Part shown: positions 26,482-33,043 of the stretch, one piece after another
Position numbering within the stretch: the stretch's first letter is position 1
Layout: the number at the start of each line of letters is the position of its first letter
Assembly: GCA_910575105.1 (NCBI GenBank)
Contig: CAJTDK010000029.1
Location: 1-33,043, forward strand
From: Lachnospiraceae bacterium
GTDB taxonomy: Bacteria; Bacillota; Clostridia; Lachnospirales; Lachnospiraceae
DNA: 33,043 nucleotides
Reading direction: 5' to 3'
Position numbers and translations under genes: made by a program
The notes under the pieces: generated by a model
What the model saw: only the letters and a program-made list of their open reading frames with translations
What the model was told of the DNA's origin: nothing
Database searches by the model: none

Positions 26482-27780
26482 TTATTGTAACTCACCAATA
26501 TTTCCAAATAATCTATCCTCGAATTTCTTTTGTAAATATAATTTGTTAAGATTATTTAAATATTTTTTTTCTGCTTCATAAGCAAAATAAGATTGCATCT
26601 TGCAAGAAGTAGATAATGCTACTAGCTTTTCGTATATATCTTTTGAGGAATTTACACACATAGCTACATCTTCTAAATATTTCATAGACCCAATATTTTT
26701 CGGTCCAATAGCTAAAATAGGTTTTCCGATTGATAAATACTCTGTAACTTTTGTAGATAAAGAAAATTTGGTTTTTTCAACATATTTTTCTTCAAATGAC
26801 TCTACAAATAACAGAATATCTGCACAATTCAACTTTTTAATTAACCCTTCCGAATCCAAATGTCCCTTATAACGAACGTATTTATTAAGTTTTAATTTAT
26901 TAGCCTTATTCATATCTGGAATACGATTTGTATAAATATCTAAATATATTTTTTGCTTATTATTTAAATTGTAATATCTAATTGCCTTCGAAACTAATCC
27001 AATAACATTTTCTCTTCCGTAATATAGACTACCTGTATAAATCAAATGTACATTTTCATGTTTCTCTTGATACTCTTCACGTTTAAGTAACGGCGACATA
27101 TTAACAATTATTGTACTATCTCTATTAAAAGTTTTTTTATAAGCAACTCGCATCGGTTCCGATACAGTAAAAAATATGTCAGCTTCTTTAAGACATTTTT
27201 GCATCTTATTTTTAACTTTATTTCTATATATTTTATTGAGACACTTTTCTTTTTTTCTTGGCATAATATAGTCATCAGTTATATAAAGTGCTAATCTACA
27301 TTTATATCTCTTCCATATAAACATACAAATATCATATGCAAATAATGTATCTCCACCTAAAAAGAATATTGTTGTTGGCTTAAATGTGTCAAGCCAATCA
27401 AGCAAATCACTGGATATCCATGAATTACCCCATAACCAATTACGAATACTGCATGTTATCACATTTCTAGGAAGCTTTAATCCTTGTTGTATCTTTTTGG
27501 TATTGTTATCTTCCTTTTTTGCAGGACATAATATGCAATCAATCTTTTCACCTGACGGTTTGTTATAAAATTTAGCTCGGAATACATCTCTATTAGTAAT
27601 ACGAAAATATTCATATCCTTCTATTGTTGGTTGTTCGTTATTAAAATATAATTGTCTAACCTTATTTTTATCCAAACCATCAATATAAGATAGAATGGTT
27701 TTTCCATTATTATTTGTTTGGCTCAAAACATTATTACTTATTATTAATAATCTCTTTTTTTTATCTTGACAAACCCCCAA
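26482..27780 (-). CDS. GT-B glycosyltransferase (GT4-like)
   Basis: 432 residues. Starts KKRLLIISNNVLSQTNNNGK and has a weakly conserved acceptor half, then VHLIYTGSLYYGRENVIGLV, YVRYKGHLDSEGLIKKLNCA and KVTEYLSIGKPILAIGP, the donor-binding end of GT4 enzymes. The start codon is probably TTG 27780 behind AAAGGA at nine bases. An ATG in a different frame overlaps the same site but gives only a short peptide. Less typical than its neighbours, so family-level call only. Confidence 0.8.
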   Translation of the reverse strand: MGVCQDKKKRLLIISNNVLSQTNNNGKTILSYIDGLDKNKVRQLYFNNEQPTIEGYEYFRITNRDVFRAKFYNKPSGEKIDCILCPAKKEDNNTKKIQQGLKLPRNVITCSIRNWLWGNSWISSDLLDWLDTFKPTTIFFLGGDTLFAYDICMFIWKRYKCRLALYITDDYIMPRKKEKCLNKIYRNKVKNKMQKCLKEADIFFTVSEPMRVAYKKTFNRDSTIIVNMSPLLKREEYQEKHENVHLIYTGSLYYGRENVIGLVSKAIRYYNLNNKQKIYLDIYTNRIPDMNKANKLKLNKYVRYKGHLDSEGLIKKLNCADILLFVESFEEKYVEKTKFSLSTKVTEYLSIGKPILAIGPKNIGSMKYLEDVAMCVNSSKDIYEKLVALSTSCKMQSYFAYEAEKKYLNNLNKLYLQKKFEDRLFGNIGELQ

Positions 27781-27862
27781 AATTGTTTCATCCTTTCATA
27801 ACTACTATGCAAATTATTATCAACCCCGATTTATTCATACAGTTTTATGAATTTATAACTTT

Positions 27863-29077
27863 TTATACTATAAATTTTCTCATAATTATTTCATAACATT
27901 TATCTACGCTGTAGTTGTCTAATAAATATTGATATTCTTGTTCCCTTATTTTCTCATTTGAATTTTCTTTAAGGATATTTTTAATAGTTTCACTAAATGC
28001 CTCAACATTATTACTTTCACACCACCATCCAAATCCACCATCTGCAATAACTTGACCAACATCGGTATTTGGATCAGTACAAGCAAGCACTGGTATCTTC
28101 GCTTGCATATACGAGAGTAATCTACAAGGAAAATTAGGAATTGTGAATCTATGATCTAAAAATATCATTCCTATATCACAAGCAGCAACTAACGACTCAT
28201 AGTCTACTTTTGGAAGGCGACTCATTAATCGCATATTTCTTTGAGGGTATTTTTCTACAAAATTTTCAAGTTTATAAAATTCAGTACCATTACCAACAAT
28301 CAAAAAAAATACATCATGGTTTTTTGATTGACTATGTATACAATTAATTAAAAAGTCAATACCCTGCGGCTTTCCAAGATTTCCACCATATATAAATACC
28401 TTTTTATCAAGTGGAATACCATACTTTTCTCGAATAGCTACTTTAGATTTTTCATCTATCGACTTGTCTATTATCTCAATACTATTAGGACATACTTCAA
28501 CAATTTCAGGATTGATTTCAGAGTTATGTTTAATCATGTAGTCTACATTTGCTTGACTCATGCAACCGATATAATCAGATAAACTATATAATTTCTTCTC
28601 TTTATTGCGAAAATAATTATAAAGAATTGATTTTATACCGGTCTTACTCAACAAATCCAAATCGACTGCATTTTGTGGAAAAATATCTTTTAATAATAAA
28701 TATGTTTTAGCATGATCTCTTTTTTTTACATATTTAACTGCTTTTTGAAATGTAATTGGTGGTGTGGAATACATAATAAGGTCAAATGTTATATCCGAAA
28801 AATATCTTTTAATACCCGTAATCAATTTACTTTCTAATATAATAGTAGATATTCCTTTTTCAATTATGTTGTTTTTTTGAATATTACCGATTTGTAATTT
28901 TAATATAGATACATTTGTTCCCTCAATATATTTTGTTTTTTGCATATGTTTCCTCTCTATTGGCGAGATAACATATACAAAATGACCATTTTTTGCAAAT
29001 ACTCGTAGTAAATCCGTATAAATATTACGTTCATTTATTGATTTAAAATCTGATAATGTCAAAAATAGAATTTTCAT
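27863..29077 (-). CDS. WbuB-like GT4 glycosyltransferase, candidate FucNAc/HexNAc transferase
   Basis: 404 residues, resembling the WbuB group (putative L-FucNAc transferase of E. coli O26). Typical pieces are MKILFLTLSDF, MYSTPPITFQKAVKY, TYLLLKDIFPQNAVDLDLLS, IGCMSQANVDYM, FIYGGNLGKPQGIDFLINCI and FPCRLLSYMQAKIPVLACTD. The UDP-FucNAc pathway (capE/F/G) in the same operon makes FucNAc a reasonable donor, but this is inference. ATG 29077 has only a weak purine stretch before it. An 82-base AT-rich gap follows it. Confidence 0.85.
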   Translation of the reverse strand: MKILFLTLSDFKSINERNIYTDLLRVFAKNGHFVYVISPIERKHMQKTKYIEGTNVSILKLQIGNIQKNNIIEKGISTIILESKLITGIKRYFSDITFDLIMYSTPPITFQKAVKYVKKRDHAKTYLLLKDIFPQNAVDLDLLSKTGIKSILYNYFRNKEKKLYSLSDYIGCMSQANVDYMIKHNSEINPEIVEVCPNSIEIIDKSIDEKSKVAIREKYGIPLDKKVFIYGGNLGKPQGIDFLINCIHSQSKNHDVFFLIVGNGTEFYKLENFVEKYPQRNMRLMSRLPKVDYESLVAACDIGMIFLDHRFTIPNFPCRLLSYMQAKIPVLACTDPNTDVGQVIADGGFGWWCESNNVEAFSETIKNILKENSNEKIREQEYQYLLDNYSVDKCYEIIMRKFIV

Positions 29078-29135
29078 AGAGACGCTCTACTCTTTCTGTA
29101 ATTTCATACACATTTTAATCTAAAATTCAAATCAT

Positions 29136-30188
29136 TTAAAATCTATATTTTGGGAAAAAACCTTCATCTAAAGAGCCTTGTTTCATTTCTATACCTCTCA
29201 GGTTACAAAATTCTTTATATTTTTCCTTATTGAATATCTTCTTCCCAATATAAAAGTTATTAGTATCCTTTTTTCTATAAAATGATTTTTTGAATTTATA
29301 CAAACTATCTTCTTTACTTCCTACACCACCGCCAAGATAAAGTGTTTTACATCCATTTGAATTCCCCCAAAGTGCCATTTCATATAATATAAGATTGGTT
29401 GGAGCTAAACTGGAATATTGTTTAATTGAACCTGATAGATGATAATTCATTTTGCCATTCGCAACTAAAACAATTGATGCTGCAATAATTTTTCCATCAT
29501 ATTCTGCGTAGAATACTTGAGCATTTTGCGGAAGATCCTCTAATATACTTTCGTAGAATACTTCTTCAAAATAGTAATAATCCTCAGCTTTATCCCTTTC
29601 CATTGTCTCGTTATAAATATTTCTGAAAATTTTGTATATATCTGGATTTCTTGCCATATATACTTTTATTTTATTTTTTTTTGCCTTCCGTATCATGTTC
29701 CGATTTTTGCTTGTAAAATTATTCCAAATAATCTCTGGCGTTGATAAATCCAATGAAACTGTATTCCCTAATGCTATAATATGGTAACTTTCTCCGCAAT
29801 AGTTATGGTTTTTCAATATTGGATGAAATCTGACAAATTCGCATATGATTCTATTTTTTTTACAATATTGTTCATATTCATCAAAAAGTTGTTTTGTTTC
29901 ATTTCCTTCAATAAGCCAACCACCGTAACCATAAGGGGAAATTATATCCCAATATCTATCCTCAGATATTTTTCCTTTAAATCTATCATCTTTAGCGATA
30001 TCTCGCTTCATAATTACATTAATCCCTCTGCATCTAGAATCTTCAAAATAATACAATTGAGGATTTCCATCTCCATGAAGTTTAAATGCTTTAACATATC
30101 CACTAAGCCAATAAACGTCATATTCTTTAAATGACCGAACGATTTTATCCCATTGTTCAGATTGTTCAATACTCAAAACTTGTAGCAT
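29136..30188 (-). CDS. FemAB/GNAT-like (Acetyltransf_6) protein
   Basis: 350 residues with a double-GNAT look of the FemAB type. FTSKNRNMIRKAKKNKIKVY (around 160-180) and NETMERDKAEDYYYFEEVFY are typical, followed by AQVFYAEYDGKIIAASIVLV and APTNLILYEMALWGNSNGCK. Members transfer an amino acid from aminoacyl-tRNA to peptidoglycan, or an acyl group to sugars. Within a glycan operon it most likely decorates an amino sugar of the repeat unit with an amino acid or acyl group; which one cannot be told. GGAGTAGGA precedes ATG 30188. Confidence 0.82.
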   Translation of the reverse strand: MLQVLSIEQSEQWDKIVRSFKEYDVYWLSGYVKAFKLHGDGNPQLYYFEDSRCRGINVIMKRDIAKDDRFKGKISEDRYWDIISPYGYGGWLIEGNETKQLFDEYEQYCKKNRIICEFVRFHPILKNHNYCGESYHIIALGNTVSLDLSTPEIIWNNFTSKNRNMIRKAKKNKIKVYMARNPDIYKIFRNIYNETMERDKAEDYYYFEEVFYESILEDLPQNAQVFYAEYDGKIIAASIVLVANGKMNYHLSGSIKQYSSLAPTNLILYEMALWGNSNGCKTLYLGGGVGSKEDSLYKFKKSFYRKKDTNNFYIGKKIFNKEKYKEFCNLRGIEMKQGSLDEGFFPKYRF

Positions 30189-30206
30189 ATCCTACTCCAA
30201 TTCTTT

Positions 30207-31193
30207 TTATAGTTCATCAAATCGCCCAAGTTCTAATTCCTTTTTATAATCAAGAAGAAAGCTTTTATAGTCGTATTGTGGTTTATAGCCTAACTCCTTA
30301 ATAGCAGGATTTATATCCATAATGTACTCGCCTGTATTCGGCATATCCGATAAAAATGATATCTTTGATTTTTTTTCGCCACCAAGAATATTTGCCATAA
30401 TTTTTATCTGATCTTCAAGTGATGTCCCTACTCCTGTTCCCACATTGTAAAAGCCTTCATTTCGATCGACTTTTATGCCAAGAAATAACAATTGAGCAAA
30501 ATCTTTCACATAAACCATATCTTTTACTTTAGTCGGATCTCCCCAAATCTCCATATCTTCTCCAGCTATTGCCTTATCAATTAAAACTCGATACCACAAT
30601 GTACTCCTTTTTCCATCGCGATAGAAATAACGCTCTTTTGCATAAAGATAAATCGTAGGTAATCTGAAAATAAATTTTTTAAGTCCATAATGCTGATGAT
30701 AATACTCAATTAAGTCTACTGCAGCACATTTTGCAATCAAATATACTGTATGGTCAGAATTATATGAAAATGTTCTGGGCATATTCACTGTCAAAGTTGG
30801 ATAATTAGACGCATGAGGTAATATATCACCAAAACTTTGCGCAAAAAGAATTCTGTCAGCTTTGACTTCAACACAATAATTTAATATATTTACTGTTCCC
30901 ATAAGATTTACATTTAGCATTTTATCTATATAATCGCCATCACTTCTTGCTGGCATATACCCAGCCAAATCTACAACCGCATATACACTTTCTCTTGGAA
31001 GCTTAAAAAAATCATTTTTTTCAACAATATTCATTGAAATATATGAAATGTGAAAATATTTCTCAAAAAATGTAGTTTTCCGATTTCCTACAGCAATAAT
31101 TTCATATTCACGATTCACATCGTGCTCAAGAAAGTAATCAATAAAATACCTTCCTGTTTCACCAGATGCTCCAAAAACAATAACTTTTTTCAT
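30207..31193 (-). CDS. NAD-dependent sugar epimerase/dehydratase (extended SDR)
   Basis: 328 residues. NAD-binding VFGASGETGRYF (Gly loop at 8-14), VVDLAGYMP in place of the usual HLAA, and active-site Tyr151-x3-Lys155 in VYLIAKCA. Further on come FRLPTIY, WGDPTKVKDMVYVKDFAQLL and GFYNVGTGVGTSLEDQI, as in GalE/RmlB-like epimerases. Substrate unknown; it may act on the sugar used by the neighbouring priming transferase. ATG overlaps the stop of the previous gene (TAATG), indicating coupling. Confidence 0.87.
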   Translation of the reverse strand: MKKVIVFGASGETGRYFIDYFLEHDVNREYEIIAVGNRKTTFFEKYFHISYISMNIVEKNDFFKLPRESVYAVVDLAGYMPARSDGDYIDKMLNVNLMGTVNILNYCVEVKADRILFAQSFGDILPHASNYPTLTVNMPRTFSYNSDHTVYLIAKCAAVDLIEYYHQHYGLKKFIFRLPTIYLYAKERYFYRDGKRSTLWYRVLIDKAIAGEDMEIWGDPTKVKDMVYVKDFAQLLFLGIKVDRNEGFYNVGTGVGTSLEDQIKIMANILGGEKKSKISFLSDMPNTGEYIMDINPAIKELGYKPQYDYKSFLLDYKKELELGRFDEL

Positions 31194-31885
31194 TAATAAT
31201 TTTTCCTTTCTACATTTAAGGGTTTTGGATATTTATGTTTAACTCCATTTACATCAACAAACAAATTACCACTTTCATCAGAATAGATTTGTGTTCTATC
31301 AACTACACCTGATCGTAAAAACACTATTTTTAACGTACTGATAATAATTTTTAAATCTCTCATAAATGTGATTTTATTAACATATGATAAATCAAACAAA
31401 AATCTTTCTTCCCAAGATGTATAATTTCTGCCATGAATCTGTGATAAACCAGTCAATCCAGGACGTATATCATGACGACTTTTTTCTTTTTCTGTATAAT
31501 AAGGAAGATAACATACCAATAATGGCCTAGGGCCAACAATGGACATATCACCTTTAATAATGTTTATCAACTCTGGCAACTCATCTAAAGATGTAGCACG
31601 AAGAACTTTTCCTAATTTCGTTAATCTGACATTATCAGGAAGAAGTTCTCCCTTTTCATTTCTTTCATCTGTCATGGTTCTAAATTTATATAACTTAAAA
31701 ATCTTTTCGTTTTTCCCTGGACGCTCTTGTTTGAATATAATAGGTGTGCCAAGATTAATTCTTACAAGGATAGCTACTATTATATAAAGCCAAAAAAGGC
31801 AAATTATAGCTAATAGGGAAATCAGAAAATCCATAGGTCGTTTTATAAAAGCTTCATAGATTCCATATGGTTTATGTTTTTTCAT
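31193..31885 (-). CDS. Priming phosphoglycosyl transferase (PglC-like)
   Basis: 230 residues, the single-domain form. A re-entrant hydrophobic helix at 17-42, then FKQERPGKNEKIFKLYKFRT, the catalytic pair D101/E102 in ATSLDELPELIN, IVGPRPLL and RPGLTGLSQIHGRN. It transfers a phospho-sugar to undecaprenyl phosphate and so starts the right-hand repeat unit. Likely substrate: the 4-amino-sugar derivative produced via the adjacent PglE-like aminotransferase after acetylation. It is similar in its motifs to the first half of the fused protein at 1177-2862. AGGGG precedes ATG 31885, 28 bases after the aminotransferase stop. Confidence 0.93.
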   Translation of the reverse strand: MKKHKPYGIYEAFIKRPMDFLISLLAIICLFWLYIIVAILVRINLGTPIIFKQERPGKNEKIFKLYKFRTMTDERNEKGELLPDNVRLTKLGKVLRATSLDELPELINIIKGDMSIVGPRPLLVCYLPYYTEKEKSRHDIRPGLTGLSQIHGRNYTSWEERFLFDLSYVNKITFMRDLKIIISTLKIVFLRSGVVDRTQIYSDESGNLFVDVNGVKHKYPKPLNVERKNY

Positions 31886-31913
31886 TTTTTGCCCCTATAT
31901 TTATACAAATAAA

Positions 31914-33043
31914 TTATTTGAAACAATTCCTAATCATTTTAATAACCTTCCCTTGTTGCTCAATTGTCATCTTGTTATCAGATGGAAGACATAATCCCCG
32001 CTGAAAGATATCCATCCCCACATCCAACAACTTACCATCCTTCCCCAATACTCCGCCTCCAATATAAGCATCACTCCCTGCCCGGCCATTCCCATTCCTG
32101 GTAACAAACCCATTCATCCGGTACACAGGCTGCATATGCATCGGCTTCCAGATCGGGCGCCCCTCTGCATTGACCGAGACCAAAGCCTCCAGGATCTCCG
32201 TCGGACAACTCTTCCCACTCTCAGGTACATACAGCGCTTCGCATTCCCCGCGCACCTGCCTGCACATTGCTTCCGGGTCAATGGTCATACAGCTCAGCCA
32301 GTAATTAGGCTCACACCCTTCAGGGATAGGATTCATCCTCACCGGCAGACCCCGTAACCCCTCTTTATACCGCTCATATATCGCTTTCTTCTGCGCCATA
32401 TGCTCCTCAAGATACGGGAGCTGTCCTCTGACTACGCCAGCGATCACATTAGACATCCGGTAGTTAAACCCGATCTCCTCATGCTGGTACCACACCGCAT
32501 TCTCCCGGGACTGGGTACTCCATTTCCTGACCTTATTGGCATCCGCCAGATCATCCGTCAAAAAACATCCCCCGGAGCTTCCGGTGATGATCTTATTCCC
32601 ATTAAATGAAATACACCCGTAATCCCCGAATGTCCCTGTCTGCTGTCCCTTATATGCAGCTCCCAGACTCTCCGCGGCATCCTCTACGATAAGTGCATCA
32701 TATCTTTTTGCGATGGCTTTGATCTCATCGATCTTCCCGGGCGTCCCGTAAAGGTGCGCCACGACGATCAGCCTCACATCCGGGTACAGCGCAAAAGCTT
32801 TCTCAAGCGCTGCCGGATCCATATTCCAGGAATCGTATTCCGTATCGATGAACACCGGCACCCCGCCTTCATAGACGACCGGATTTAAGGTTGCCGAAAA
32901 TGTCATATCCGAACAGAACACCTTATGCCCGCTAAGCGCTCCTTTTCCTGTCTCTGTCTGGCCGTACAGCCTTTCCCCCGCCAGACGGACAGCCAGATGC
33001 AGGGCAGCAGTACCGCTTGACAGGGCAACTGCATATCTGCACC
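31914..33043 (-). CDS. DegT-family sugar aminotransferase, PglE-like (5' end outside window)
   Basis: Second copy of the gene at the left end, nearly identical and facing it. The frame is open at the right edge and the true start lies beyond. The PLP lysine is in FNGNKIITGSSGG (codon 32592-32594). Protein differences from the left copy are few: for example Ser for Cys near the edge, Val for Ala in RENAVWYQ, Leu/Met in GQLPYLEEHM, and Ser for Arg in VPESGKS. The last ~27 residues diverge strongly (FQRGLCLPSDNKMTIEQQ here; FRRGVCLPSDNKMSMEQQ there). It heads the right-hand operon, followed by the PglC-like transferase. High GC relative to the operon. Confidence 0.9.
   Translation of the reverse strand, partial: CRYAVALSSGTAALHLAVRLAGERLYGQTETGKGALSGHKVFCSDMTFSATLNPVVYEGGVPVFIDTEYDSWNMDPAALEKAFALYPDVRLIVVAHLYGTPGKIDEIKAIAKRYDALIVEDAAESLGAAYKGQQTGTFGDYGCISFNGNKIITGSSGGCFLTDDLADANKVRKWSTQSRENAVWYQHEEIGFNYRMSNVIAGVVRGQLPYLEEHMAQKKAIYERYKEGLRGLPVRMNPIPEGCEPNYWLSCMTIDPEAMCRQVRGECEALYVPESGKSCPTEILEALVSVNAEGRPIWKPMHMQPVYRMNGFVTRNGNGRAGSDAYIGGGVLGKDGKLLDVGMDIFQRGLCLPSDNKMTIEQQGKVIKMIRNCFK
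32003..33043 (-). repeat. Long inverted repeat, right arm
   Basis: Inverted partner of 1-1041. Identity reaches the window edge, so the repeat may continue beyond. Its inner edge is sharp, within the aminotransferase C-terminus. Arms this long and similar are ample substrate for RecA-mediated exchange, which would invert the DNA between them. Confidence 0.97.

Noticed and set aside
1-33043. Site-specific recombinase or invertase driving the inversion
   Set aside because: No serine or tyrosine recombinase motifs are encoded in the window; inversion, if real, would need RecA or a trans-acting enzyme.
1-33043. CRISPR arrays, tRNA or rRNA genes
   Set aside because: I saw no regularly spaced repeats and no tRNA- or rRNA-like stretches on either strand.

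Overview
The window looks like a surface-polysaccharide locus from a low-GC Firmicute. A gut Lachnospiraceae/Clostridia member is my best guess, based on strong AAGGAGG-type ribosome sites, AT-rich glycan genes, and relics of IS110, IS4 and IS66 transposases. The assignment is inferred from style, not from a marker gene.

The layout is symmetrical. Both ends carry a near-identical inverted copy (about 1.04 kb, about 14 mismatches by eye) of a PglE-like sugar aminotransferase gene, and each copy reads inward with its 5' end outside the window. Behind each copy lies a different complete polysaccharide operon, and the two operons converge. The left operon (+, 1 to 11924) runs: aminotransferase, a priming phosphoglycosyl transferase fused to a GT2 domain, GT2, a frameshifted O-acetyltransferase with a G9 tract, Wzy-like polymerase, two GT4s, a TupA-like ATP-grasp protein, GT2, and a Wzx flippase. 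The right operon (-, 33043 down to 14576) runs: aminotransferase, stand-alone priming transferase, SDR epimerase/reductase, FemAB/GNAT-like protein, WbuB-like GT4, three more glycosyltransferases with a Wzy-like polymerase among them, Wzx flippase, a wbpD/wbpE/wbpB-type module for UDP-2,3-diacetamido-glucuronate, and capE/capG/capF for UDP-N-acetyl-L-fucosamine.

The operons meet in a 2.6 kb stretch (11925-14575) of decayed insertion sequences: an IS110-family transposase with two frameshifts and two nonsense codons, an IS4-type fragment, an IS66 TnpA fragment and several small palindromes. No intact mobile gene or recombinase is present.

The main hypothesis is that the long inverted repeats let homologous recombination flip the whole ~31 kb interior. 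That would exchange which glycan operon is joined to whatever promoter and upstream glycan genes lie on each flank, giving a two-state capsule/EPS switch. A second, smaller switch may be the G9 tract in the left-hand O-acetyltransferase. Both are inferences from sequence structure and need flanking sequence or long reads to test.
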